Made by a program: the position numbers and the translations under genes. From contig NZ_CP131935.1 in NCBI RefSeq assembly GCF_030704305.1, positions 1,426,001 to 1,490,000 on the forward strand: 64,000 bases of DNA, written 5' to 3'. The stretch is from Massilia sp. R2A-15. Lineage in GTDB: Bacteria; Pseudomonadota; Gammaproteobacteria; Burkholderiales; Burkholderiaceae_D. Under the pieces are notes generated by a model, which was given only the letters and a program-made list of their open reading frames with translations, was not told the DNA's origin and did no database searches. Below, one piece after another: positions 9,296-21,784 of the stretch (within the stretch, counting starts at the first letter, position 1; the number at the start of each line of letters is the position of its first letter).

Positions 9296-10069
9296 CTAGG
9301 GCGAACGCCGGCTGTTCTTCCTGGCGCCCGCGAACACTTTCATGTCGTCGAGGATCGGCGCCATGGCCAGGGCGATCAGCGCGATCGCCAGCGGCAGCGT
9401 GGCGATGTAGCCGAAGCGGTGGAAGCTGAAGGCGCCGGTCGCGCCGCCGACGAAAAACGACAGCGCGAGCAGCGACAGCAGTGTCAGGCGTTCGCGGTCG
9501 GCGGCGACCGGCAACTGGCCGGGGCGCTCGGTCCGGTTCCAGTAGAGCAGCCGGCCCAGCTCGATGCCGATGTCGGTCACGATGCCGGTGATGTGGGTGG
9601 TGCGGATTTCGGCATTGGACAGCTTGGTGACGATGGCGTTTTGCAGGCCCATGATGAAACACAGCAGCATGACGGTGATCGGCACGAACACGCCATCCAT
9701 CGCGGCTAGTTGCGAGCCGAGCAGGCCGAATCCCAGTAGCAGCGTCGCCTCCACCAGCAGCGGCAAGGCGTACACGCTGTGCATGCGGCGCCGGCGCGAA
9801 TAGTTGACCATGAGGGCGCAGCTGGCGGCGCCGGCCACGAAGGAAAGCAGCGCGCCGAGCCCGGACGCGATGATGTCGTAACGCCCCACCGCGAGGTGGT
9901 CGGCGATCGCCGAGACGATGCCCGTCATGTGCGAGGTGTACTGATGGACCGCGAGGAAGCCGCCGGCGTTGACGGCGCCGGCGACGAAGGCCAGCACGAT
10001 GCCGAGCTGGCGGTTGGCCGGGGCGGTGCGGTCCCGGCCGATCAGCCTGCGCGCGTAATTGATGGGCAT
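9296..10069 (-). CDS. YoaK family (DUF1275) membrane protein
   Basis: A 257-residue protein with about six hydrophobic segments and the DUF1275 features AGAVNAGGFLAVHQYTSHMTG near the N-terminus and MGLQNAIVTKLSNAEIRTTHITG in the middle, which form an internal repeat typical of the family. Function of DUF1275 proteins is unknown. The stop codon is 52 bp before the FNT gene and the start is 10 bp after the PNPOx-like gene, suggesting one transcription unit. Confidence 0.88.
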   Translation of the reverse strand: MPINYARRLIGRDRTAPANRQLGIVLAFVAGAVNAGGFLAVHQYTSHMTGIVSAIADHLAVGRYDIIASGLGALLSFVAGAASCALMVNYSRRRRMHSVYALPLLVEATLLLGFGLLGSQLAAMDGVFVPITVMLLCFIMGLQNAIVTKLSNAEIRTTHITGIVTDIGIELGRLLYWNRTERPGQLPVAADRERLTLLSLLALSFFVGGATGAFSFHRFGYIATLPLAIALIALAMAPILDDMKVFAGARKNSRRSP

Positions 10070-10079
10070 AGGCGCGCAA

Positions 10080-10550
10080 TCATGTCAGTTCCACCAGCGT
10101 GGTATGCCCGAAGCGCTCGCGGTAGTCGAGGATGGAAATGACCTGCGGCACGATCCTGATGAACAGCATGCCCGACCAGGGAAGCGCGCCGGTGCCCTTG
10201 ATGTATTGGGACAGATGCGGATAGCGGCCCAGCAGGCGGTCCGCCGTGGTGCGCATTTGCGCCGCGTCGGCCAGCACGGTGGCGATCCCGCCGATGGAGA
10301 TGCCCTGCAGGTCGCGCCACTCGCGCCTGGTCCGGTTGATGGTGGCCGACACCTTGCCGTTAGCGCGGATGTTGTGCGCCTTCTGGCTGTCCAGCCCGAC
10401 CGCGCAGTACAGGGTCAGGTCCTCGTGGACGAAGTTCACCGTCGTCGACTGGGGAAAACCATCCGGACGGCAGGTGGCCAGGCTCATCTCGGTCGACTCG
10501 TCGAGCACCTTCAGGATAGCGGTCAGGTCGGCTTGGTTGATCGGCTTCAT
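10080..10550 (-). CDS. pyridoxamine 5'-phosphate oxidase family protein
   Basis: A 156-residue split-barrel flavin-binding family protein. Seen: MSLATCRPDGFPQSTTVNFV (the strand pair that lines the flavin site), LYCAVGLDSQKAHNI and VSATINR. The ATG at 10550 has a GGAGAA ribosome-binding site eight bases upstream; the longer frame has none. Members bind FMN, FAD, F420 or heme and reduce or oxidise small molecules, but the substrate is unknown here. First gene of a probable minus-strand unit with the YoaK gene. Confidence 0.82.
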   Translation of the reverse strand: MKPINQADLTAILKVLDESTEMSLATCRPDGFPQSTTVNFVHEDLTLYCAVGLDSQKAHNIRANGKVSATINRTRREWRDLQGISIGGIATVLADAAQMRTTADRLLGRYPHLSQYIKGTGALPWSGMLFIRIVPQVISILDYRERFGHTTLVELT

Positions 10551-10692
10551 GATTTCTCCGGGCGCGCGGGCATGTGTCAAGCCTATGCTTCAGCAGGCAT
10601 TCCGTCCAGAGAAAAGCGTTTATCTCAAATTGCCATTGGGCCGTATTTGACTTGCATCAAATGCGCGCGCCCGACCTGCCCCCATCCGTGCT

Positions 10693-11607
10693 TTATCGCC
10701 GCAGCAACGGCGCGCCGTTCAGCGCAAACGGCATGGCGCGCGCCCAGCGGTTGGAGGAAAGCGAAAACGTCAGCGCGCGAACGTAGTGGTACCAGCCCGC
10801 CGGCACGTACAGCATGTCGCCGGGATTGACGATGACCTCGATCAGCGAGGCCTGGCGCGCCAGCGGGAATTTGTCGAAATCCGGCGCTTCGGGATTGACC
10901 GGGGATCCGAACAGGATCGCGTTGGCCTCGCTCGGATACAGGAATTGATCGTGGTGCGGCGGCGACAGGAAGATGCGCTTGCTGCCCCAGACCTGCGCGA
11001 AGATATTGTCGTCGTAGTCGCAGTGCAGCGGCGTCACCGTGCCGGCGGGGCCGACCCAGAAGCGCGGCGGGCCCATTTTATCGAAGTAGGTGGGCCAGTG
11101 GCACAGGCGGTTCAATTCGCGCAGTTCCAGGTTGCCCAGGTAGGGCGGCAGATGCTGCGTGCCGGCAGCGACAAGATCGAGATACTCCAGCATCGACATG
11201 TCCTGCATCGCGCGGTCCGGCGCGAACGCGGTATTGATGTAGTCGCCCACCCGCGCGCGCACCGGCAGGTGGCTGAAGCGCTCGCGCAGCGATTCCGGCG
11301 TGAGGGCGGTGAGCGGCCAGCGATCCACCACGCCGGTGATCAGGAAGGGCCGGCCCTCGGCGGCGCGCGCGCGAAACGCCGCGGCATCGAGCTTGCCGAG
11401 GCGCGGCACTTCGGAAATCGACGGCAGGGCGCGCGCGGCATCCTTGATCGCCTCGCGCATCTCGTGGATCGACGTGACGCCGCGCACCAGCGCATCCCTT
11501 TGTTCGCGCGCCTGCTTCTTTGCGGCTGCATCGGCATGCGACGTGGACCGCGATGCCTCCAAAGGCGGCAGCCGCTGCGGGGAGAGCGGTTTTCTTTGTT
11601 CTGACAT
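10693..11607 (-). CDS. cupin-like (JmjC/FIH-type) Fe(II)/2-oxoglutarate dioxygenase
   Basis: A 304-residue protein. A helical, charged N-terminus of about 75 residues leads into the Cupin_8/JmjC-like domain: RPFLITGVVDRWP, FWVGPAGTVTPLHCDYDDNIFAQVWGSKRI with the HxD iron-binding pair, and VNPGDMLYVPAGWYHYV with the distal His. These residues match the 2-His-1-carboxylate centre of FIH/JMJD5-like hydroxylases; an Fe(II)/2-oxoglutarate-dependent hydroxylase of protein or small-molecule substrate is expected. ATG at 11607 is chosen over an upstream in-frame ATG lacking coding character. It appears to be a single-gene unit. Confidence 0.85.
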   Translation of the reverse strand: MSEQRKPLSPQRLPPLEASRSTSHADAAAKKQAREQRDALVRGVTSIHEMREAIKDAARALPSISEVPRLGKLDAAAFRARAAEGRPFLITGVVDRWPLTALTPESLRERFSHLPVRARVGDYINTAFAPDRAMQDMSMLEYLDLVAAGTQHLPPYLGNLELRELNRLCHWPTYFDKMGPPRFWVGPAGTVTPLHCDYDDNIFAQVWGSKRIFLSPPHHDQFLYPSEANAILFGSPVNPEAPDFDKFPLARQASLIEVIVNPGDMLYVPAGWYHYVRALTFSLSSNRWARAMPFALNGAPLLRR

Positions 11608-11729
11608 TAGTCCTTTTATTTCTTGTCTGGTTCGGTTCATCGCGAACCGGCAGGATCTTATCAAATACCGCAACTGGCCACAGGTTCGGCCCTTGAATAT
11701 CGACGGCGTATCACCACTTGTTGCAAATA

Positions 11730-11902
11730 ATGAAACAGAAGCTCAATTGGAAGACGCCGCTGTTTTTTTGCCTCTTGCCGATATTCCTGATCATGATCTT
11801 CCTAGGATTCCCGTTGCCGATGGCGCCGCCGCCGGCGACCAAGCCAAAGCAGGAGGAGTCCGTGACCGTGAAGAAGAAGAAGCGGACCGATCGCATTGTG
11901 TA

Positions 11903-11906
<4 letters not shown>
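11730..11906 (+). CDS. possible small membrane protein
   Basis: A 58-residue reading frame with one strong membrane segment (TPLFFCLLPIFLIMIFLGF, residues about 9-27), a proline-rich linker (PLPMAPPPATKPK) and a lysine/arginine-rich cytoplasmic-type tail. This N-terminal anchor followed by basic tail is non-random. It lies between the divergent cupin gene and the convergent lhr gene, overlapping the last four bases of lhr. No clear ribosome-binding site is seen, so the call is tentative. Confidence 0.4.
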
Positions 11907-16252
<4,346 letters not shown>

Positions 16253-16335
16253 TTGATGCAGATGGGGGCAGCCGAACGGATGGCAAGGCCACCATTATCT
16301 CGCAACTGCGAAGGAGATAGCGCGGCGCGCAAGAC

Positions 16336-16362
16336 GGGGTCAGGTCCGCAGGACCAGACCCC
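16336..16362. repeat. palindromic repeat, family B copy 1
   Basis: Arms GGGGTCAGGTCC and GGACCAGACCCC separated by GCA. One of six or seven near-identical intergenic palindromes in this window. It lies between the start of lhr and the stop of the DUF4232 gene. Confidence 0.85.
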
Positions 16363-16379
16363 GGGTTACCGCGGAGGGG

Positions 16380-17303
16380 TTAGCGCAAGTTGATCATCTT
16401 GCCGGCGCCGGGACCGTCTTCCAGCTTCCAGCTCAGTTTCAAGCTGCCTGGCGCGAAGTCGGCCGGCACCTGCGCCTGCATGGCGAAGCTGACGCTGGAA
16501 TTGGCCGGGATCTGGCCGCCCGCCGCGCCGCAATTGAGGCGCAGCGTGGTGGCCGCCGACTTGCCATCGGCATACAGCGACTGCGTGTAGGCCGGGCAGG
16601 ACGCCAGCGAAATCGGCGCGGCGGTCGGATTCGACAATGTCACCGTGTAGGCCAGCATGGCGCCGCGGCTCGCGTCATCGGCCACGCTCACGCTGCCGGC
16701 GAGCTGCTCGAGCGGCGACACCGCTTTGGCCGCGCCGTCATTTTGCACGCGGTGGAAGCGGATCACCGAGGCGCGGCCGCACAGGGTATCGACGTGCACG
16801 CCGTTCAGCACTTTCACGCCGCCGCCCGGCAGGGCCAGCTGCAGTTGCCGGCTGACCTTGCGCTGCGGCTTGGCCGCCGCGTCGCACGAACCGGGAGTCC
16901 CCATCAGCATCAGCGCCGATTCGCCCGGCGCAAGCTCGATGCGCTCGTTTGCCAGTTGCGGCGCGAGGTCGCTGGCGCCAACCGTCTGCGGCGCTTCGCC
17001 CACCGGCTGCAATTGCGCGCTCGGGAAGCCGGGCAGGTGGCACGTGGCGGCGCCGTTATTGGTGAGGCGGATCTCCTGCGTGGCGTGGCCGCGATAGGCG
17101 CCCGCCGGCCCGGCCGCGACCGCGAGGTCGGCGCCCGAGCAAGGATGGGTGAAGCCGGCGGCGGCCGGCGTCGCCGCGGCCTTTGCCGCCGCGGGCTGGT
17201 TCAGGAAGGGCACCGGCTGGGCGCCGTGCGCCTGGCCAGCCAGCGATAACATGAGGACGGACATGGCGGACAGGCCGCCGGTGAATTTCGAACGAGTTGA
17301 CAT
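16380..17303 (-). CDS. exported DUF4232-domain protein
   Basis: A 307-residue protein with a signal peptide (STRSKFTGGLSAMSVLMLSLAGQAHGAQ). After it, HPCSGADL....AGAYRGHATQEIRLTNNGAATCHLPGFPS is the DUF4232 signature (an Ig-like fold usually found in secreted actinobacterial and some proteobacterial proteins); a second, weaker copy follows around residues 185-300 with TVTLSNPTAAPISLASCPAY and a final KLSWKLEDG strand. Paired cysteines in each part suggest disulfides. It follows the DUF1906 gene by 52 bp on the same strand and is probably cotranscribed; together they look like an exported two-protein set of unknown role. Confidence 0.72.
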   Translation of the reverse strand: MSTRSKFTGGLSAMSVLMLSLAGQAHGAQPVPFLNQPAAAKAAATPAAAGFTHPCSGADLAVAAGPAGAYRGHATQEIRLTNNGAATCHLPGFPSAQLQPVGEAPQTVGASDLAPQLANERIELAPGESALMLMGTPGSCDAAAKPQRKVSRQLQLALPGGGVKVLNGVHVDTLCGRASVIRFHRVQNDGAAKAVSPLEQLAGSVSVADDASRGAMLAYTVTLSNPTAAPISLASCPAYTQSLYADGKSAATTLRLNCGAAGGQIPANSSVSFAMQAQVPADFAPGSLKLSWKLEDGPGAGKMINLR

Positions 17304-17355
17304 TGCTGAAGCTCCGAATAATTGGATCATGACGGGATATCGTGGTTGGACTGGG

Positions 17356-18198
17356 CTAGTTGCACACGCTGGTGCCATTCAGGCCGCCGGTCGGCGCCAT
17401 TGGTCCATTGGCGCAGTTGCTGTCGATATTGAGCGTCACGCCGCCCCAGGTTTCATTATGGTCGCCCTGGTACTGCTTCAGGCGCTGGTGGTTCGCGAAG
17501 TTCGTGGCGCCCACGCAGGACATGGTCGCCGTCGATGGATTGAGGTCCCAGTTGGCCGCCCAGATGTAGGCAGGCGGCCGCGCGATGGTGGCCAGGTCGC
17601 TCAGGTAGGAATTGCACGCCGAGCCATACACGCCCGCCACCTGGGCCGGCGCCACGGCCAGTTCGTCGGTCCAGCCGAGCATGAACGACTTGACGGCCGC
17701 GCGGCAGGCCGCGTCGTTGGTATAGCCTTCCATGTCATAGACGATCGGCGTGCCGGCCGCGCTGTTGGTGATGCCCAGTGCGATCAGGGCGTTGTAGGCG
17801 CTGTCGGCCTCGGTCTTGCCCTGCTGGTAGGCGGTGGCGGGGTCGAGGCTGATGCGGTTGGCGAAGGTCGAGCAGGGAGCCTGCGGGCCGACCCAGATCA
17901 TCTGGTGGCGCCATCCCATGGTGTTCGTGGTGTTCATCCACGCCGCGGTCAGGTTGGGCTGCGAGCAGGCGCGCGTGTTGCCGCCGACGTAGATGCCGAC
18001 GAAGCTCCACGGGGTGCTGGTCCACCATGACTGCATCTGCGAGGTCGAAGGGGCGGCGCAGGTATCGAAGCCCTTGCCGTTGAATGCGGCGCCGCCGCTG
18101 GGGTAGGCGTGGGCCGGCAGGGCGGCGAGCAGGGCGGAGGAAGCGAGTATGACGGACGGTAGCAGGGTCGCTAACGGTGAACGAAACAGGGCTTGCAT
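17356..18198 (-). CDS. exported DUF1906 (glycoside hydrolase-like) protein
   Basis: A 280-residue protein; the ATG at 18198 has a GGAGACG ribosome-binding site. Signal peptide LATLLPSVILASSALLAALPAHA, then GFDTCAAPSTSQMQSWW, FVGIYVGGNTRAC, GTPIVYDMEGY and PPAYIWAANWD, the pattern of the DUF1906/Rv2525c-like TIM-barrel domain related to GH25 lysozyme-type hydrolases. The acidic pair in YDMEGY fits the position of the catalytic acidic residues, but activity of DUF1906 proteins is not established. Many cysteines suggest a disulfide-stabilised secreted protein. Confidence 0.78.
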   Translation of the reverse strand: MQALFRSPLATLLPSVILASSALLAALPAHAYPSGGAAFNGKGFDTCAAPSTSQMQSWWTSTPWSFVGIYVGGNTRACSQPNLTAAWMNTTNTMGWRHQMIWVGPQAPCSTFANRISLDPATAYQQGKTEADSAYNALIALGITNSAAGTPIVYDMEGYTNDAACRAAVKSFMLGWTDELAVAPAQVAGVYGSACNSYLSDLATIARPPAYIWAANWDLNPSTATMSCVGATNFANHQRLKQYQGDHNETWGGVTLNIDSNCANGPMAPTGGLNGTSVCN

Positions 18199-18500
18199 TG
18201 TGAACGTCTCCTTTTGTAGTTTTTTTCGGGAGCCGCACATGCACCATCGAAAATCAACGTCAGACCCGCCTCACGGCCGTCCGTGTGCAAATTCAACTCC
18301 CGCATCTTTTGTGTTGCGGCAACAATTTAACACAGGAAATTTACAAAAGACACACAAAATTCACACAAATTCACACTCGCGGAAGGCGCCTGCGGGACGG
18401 CCGCGGCGTCAGCGATATTTGTCGTAAATCGCGGCCCGCCGGCGCGCAGCGACGGGCGGCTCGGGTCAGCCCAAAGATGCGCGGATTGCAGCGCTGCTTG
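18199..18500. promoter_or_regulatory. intergenic region upstream of the DUF1906 gene
   Basis: About 300 bp without a gene, holding the promoter of the minus-strand DUF1906 gene. Its A/T-rich centre (18320-18380) contrasts with the GC-rich flanks. It contains a perfect tandem direct repeat of AAATTCACAC (18357-18366 and 18367-18376) and a small near-palindrome TGTTGCGGCAACA (about 18312-18324). These may be regulator sites; no regulator is known for them. Confidence 0.4.
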
Positions 18501-20750
18501 TCAATTTTCGTCGACTTCGTAGCGATTGCGCCCACCGCGCTTGGCCCGGTACATCGCTTCGTCGGCGCGGCGTACCAGCGAGCTGACGCTGATGTCCGGT
18601 GACGAAAACGCCACTCCGATGCTGGTCCCGACGCACAGCTCGACGCCGTCCAGCACGAACGGCGCTTGCATCGTCGCCACCAGTTTGGCCGCAACCGCTT
18701 TGGCCGCCTCGCGGTCGGGCAGGTCTTCCAGGGTGAGCGCAAATTCGTCGCCGCCGAGCCGCGCGACGGTGTCTGCTTCGCGCAGGACGCCCTTGACCCG
18801 ATGGGCGAATGCCTTCAGCAACCGGTCGCCGACCTCGTGTCCATACGTGTCGTTGACCGCCTTGAACTTATCGAGGTCCAGATACATGAGAGCGAACGTC
18901 GCGCCGTTGCGCTTCGCCCTCACCCTGGCGTGCTCCAGCTGGTGGTGGAAATACGCACGATTGGCCAGGCCGGTCAGGCTGTCGAAGTGGGCCATTTCCT
19001 CCAGTTGCCGCTCAATGAGCTTGCGATCGGTGATGTCCTCGTACATGCCGAGAACCGCGACGGCGCGTCCGTTGATGTCGGTGAGCGGGATCTTGCTGGT
19101 GCGCAGCCAGGATTCGCTGCCGTCGTCGCGCTGCTGTGGTTCTTCGTAATTGATCTTGGCCTGGCCGCTGGCGAGGGTGGCCCGGTCGTCGCTGCGATAG
19201 GCCTCGGCGTTGGCGCGCCACGCTAGGTCGAAGTCGGTCTTGCCGACGATCTGGTCCGGATGCGTGAGCCCGGCGTCGCGGCAAGCCGCCTCGTTACAGC
19301 CCAGGAATTTCGAGTCGGTGTCCTTCCAGAACACCCGCTGCGGAAGGTGGTCGATGACCAGTTGCAGCATCCGCTTCGATTCGTTCAGGCGCCATTCCGC
19401 GAGCTTCCTTTCGGTGATATTTTCGGCGATGCCCAGCACGCTGACCACGCGTCCCGCCACCTTCACGGGGATCATGATCACGCATACTTCGACACGCACG
19501 CCGTCGCCGCCGATGACCGCGGAATCGTACGAGACCGTGTTGCCCCGGAGGACCTGTTGAAAGTGTTCCCGTGCGCTTTCGGTATTCTCAGGTGCGATCA
19601 GGTTCTCGACGGACTTGTCCATCAGGTCCGCCCTGGAAACCTTGAATTCCTTGAGCGCGTGCGCATTGACGTTGATGAAGCGGCGCTGCAGGTCGAGCGC
19701 GTAGACGGGCGAGGGATGGTTCTGGAACACCTCGTCGAACCGGTGCGCATCGGCGAGCTGCTGGGAACGCGAGCGAAAACGCCGGATCGCCGCGGGGGCG
19801 CCGTAGCCCATCGCGGCCGTGAGGAACAGGCCAAGCAGCACAATCGTCGTACCAAAGCCGTTGCTGTAGCGCAGGGTGTAAAACGGCTTCGGGAAGAAAT
19901 ACATCTGCCAGGTATGCTCGCCGATCTTGAGGTCGGCCCGATGGGCGATCGGAAAGTCCTCATCCTGCATCACCACGTGCGGCCGTTTGTCGCCATCGTA
20001 GAGAACTGTCCGCTGGCGCGCATCGCCGTCGTAGATCTCGAGGTCGAACAGTTCCTCGAACCTCGGGCCCATCACGCGTTCGATCATTTGCTCGATTTCG
20101 TAAATCGAAAACACGTACCCGCGCAATGCCGCGCGGCGCTCGCCAACGGTCGAAGTGGGCATTGCCAGGTCATAGATCGGGGTGAACACGGCGATGATCG
20201 GCACCTGGCCCCGGTCGGACGGCAACGGCCGGTTGTAAAAGTGCATCGACGTGACGGCCGATGTGCCGGAATCGCGCGCCTGTTGCATCGCATTCCAGCG
20301 TGCGGGAATGGCGGAAAAATCCATCCCCTGCGCCGCGACCGTGCGCGCATCGCGCGGATACGCGTACAGGTAAGGATAGGCGTAGTCGGGATCTGCGCTG
20401 CCCGCCTGGGCGGTGCGCCTGATGCGCGGCACGTAGCCAATGTAGTGAAGGCCAGGATGTTCGCGCAGCACGTCGGTGCTGCGCATGTAAGCGTCGAAAT
20501 TGCCGGCCTCGAGGTGCTGCGAGGCGACGATGAATCCCGCCAGGTCGCGGCTCAGCTGCACGTAAGATCGGATGCCCTGGTCAAGCGCCCGCTGGTATTG
20601 GGCCGCGTCGGCGGCGGCATGCAGCGAGACTTTTTCGCGCGTCAGCCGCTGGTGCATGCTGTAGGCGCCCAGCGTCAGCAGCGCGCCAACGAGCACGAGA
20701 AGGATGGAGGGCGCAAATTTACGGATTGAGTGGTTCAACTGGATCGCCAT
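18501..20750 (-). CDS. diguanylate cyclase with CHASE and two PAS domains
   Basis: A 749-residue sensor: membrane segment 1 (residues about 14-32), periplasmic CHASE domain (about 70-290, with [16 protein letters not shown] and the LHYIGYVPRI block), membrane segment 2 (GTTIVLLGLFLTAAMGYGA, about 309), PAS 1 (about 345-460), PAS 2 (about 470-585) and GGDEF (about 590-749). The GGDEF motif is intact and is preceded by the inhibitory-site motif READ at the correct spacing, so it should be an active, product-inhibited c-di-GMP synthase responding to a periplasmic ligand. Start is uncertain: ATG at 20750 begins just before the membrane helix; a longer start at 20801 is possible. Close paralogue of 21785-24085. 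Confidence 0.9.
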   Translation of the reverse strand: MAIQLNHSIRKFAPSILLVLVGALLTLGAYSMHQRLTREKVSLHAAADAAQYQRALDQGIRSYVQLSRDLAGFIVASQHLEAGNFDAYMRSTDVLREHPGLHYIGYVPRIRRTAQAGSADPDYAYPYLYAYPRDARTVAAQGMDFSAIPARWNAMQQARDSGTSAVTSMHFYNRPLPSDRGQVPIIAVFTPIYDLAMPTSTVGERRAALRGYVFSIYEIEQMIERVMGPRFEELFDLEIYDGDARQRTVLYDGDKRPHVVMQDEDFPIAHRADLKIGEHTWQMYFFPKPFYTLRYSNGFGTTIVLLGLFLTAAMGYGAPAAIRRFRSRSQQLADAHRFDEVFQNHPSPVYALDLQRRFINVNAHALKEFKVSRADLMDKSVENLIAPENTESAREHFQQVLRGNTVSYDSAVIGGDGVRVEVCVIMIPVKVAGRVVSVLGIAENITERKLAEWRLNESKRMLQLVIDHLPQRVFWKDTDSKFLGCNEAACRDAGLTHPDQIVGKTDFDLAWRANAEAYRSDDRATLASGQAKINYEEPQQRDDGSESWLRTSKIPLTDINGRAVAVLGMYEDITDRKLIERQLEEMAHFDSLTGLANRAYFHHQLEHARVRAKRNGATFALMYLDLDKFKAVNDTYGHEVGDRLLKAFAHRVKGVLREADTVARLGGDEFALTLEDLPDREAAKAVAAKLVATMQAPFVLDGVELCVGTSIGVAFSSPDISVSSLVRRADEAMYRAKRGGRNRYEVDEN

Positions 20751-21013
20751 TGAGAAAGTGCGCCATTCGTGTGGCGTAATCTGACGTTGGAAAAAGGGCA
20801 TGACGGACGTGCAAGGGCGTTCGGCGGCCATGATTCGGCGGGGAGGGGGCCGAGGGAGGGCGTACGGCGGGGCCGGACGCGGGAGGCGAAGGAACGCGGT
20901 GCGCAAAATTGGGGCGCACCGGTCAGTGTACGCGCTTTATTGCCGTAGCGCAATATAAATTGCAACGGACTCCGTTCCGGGCGCCGGAACGGCCTGGCCC
21001 GGCCTTGCTTCGC

Positions 21014-21769
21014 TTAACGGTATTTATCGTACATCGCGGCCAGCCGGTGGTCTTTCTGGATCTGCCGGATGGCCCGGTTGATCGCCGCGACTTGGAAGCG
21101 GCCCTTGCGCGACACGGCGCAGGCGGCCTTGTAGCGCCGCACCACCAGCGGCTCGTGCGCGCGCAGCGCGATGCCGCCGATGCGCTGCTGGTAGGACCAG
21201 AAGACCTCACCGGTCAGGACGTGGCGCGAACGGCCGACGCCGAACTTCAAGAGGTTCTGCGACGCGTCGCCGGCGTCGTCGCGCACGAAGTCGGCGCCCA
21301 GTTCGCGCTCCACGTCCGGATAGGCGAACCCCAGCACGGTGCCGATCGGCTGGCCGCGCAGGTCTTGCAGCTGTTCGACCGGCGCCGTGCGCGCATCGCT
21401 CAGGAGCACTAGGGCGTTGGGCATGAACGGCTCGGTCCAGCCGAAATCGCCCGGCAGCCACTCCGGCAGGAAATGACAGGCCAGGTCGCCGTCGCCGCGC
21501 TCGAGCGCGACCGGAATGCGCTTTCTTGGCATGACGAGGAACTGCGCCGGTTCGCCTAGTTCGCGCGCCAGTTCGATGCCAAGGTCGCGATGAATCCCGC
21601 CCACCACCTGGGCGTCTTCGATCCTCGCCATCGGCATCGCAGTGCTGCTGTCGACCAGGATCTTCAGGGTCGCGGACGCATTGGCACACGACGCCGCGCA
21701 GGCGGCGAGCAGCAACAGGCGGGTCAGGTCAACAAAGCGCAAAGGCAGTCCTCGTCGTGATATGCGCAC
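21014..21769 (-). CDS. periplasmic solute-binding protein, family 3 (amino-acid type)
   Basis: A 251-residue protein with a signal peptide (LLLLAACAASCANASA) followed by a bilobal family-3 binding fold: LKILVDSSTAMPMA, GIHRDLGIELAREL, ERGDGDLACHFLPEWL, FTEP-like WTEPFM, LRGQPIGTVLGFAYP and the C-terminal FQVAAINRAIRQIQKDHRLAAMYDKYR. No permease or ATPase gene is adjacent. It lies between two paralogous CHASE-GGDEF genes on the same strand, 15 bp after the upstream one's stop codon, so it may act as a ligand-sensing accessory for these receptors (inference) rather than in transport. Confidence 0.85.
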   Translation of the reverse strand: MRISRRGLPLRFVDLTRLLLLAACAASCANASATLKILVDSSTAMPMARIEDAQVVGGIHRDLGIELARELGEPAQFLVMPRKRIPVALERGDGDLACHFLPEWLPGDFGWTEPFMPNALVLLSDARTAPVEQLQDLRGQPIGTVLGFAYPDVERELGADFVRDDAGDASQNLLKFGVGRSRHVLTGEVFWSYQQRIGGIALRAHEPLVVRRYKAACAVSRKGRFQVAAINRAIRQIQKDHRLAAMYDKYR

Positions 21770-21784
21770 ATTCTAACGGCGCTT

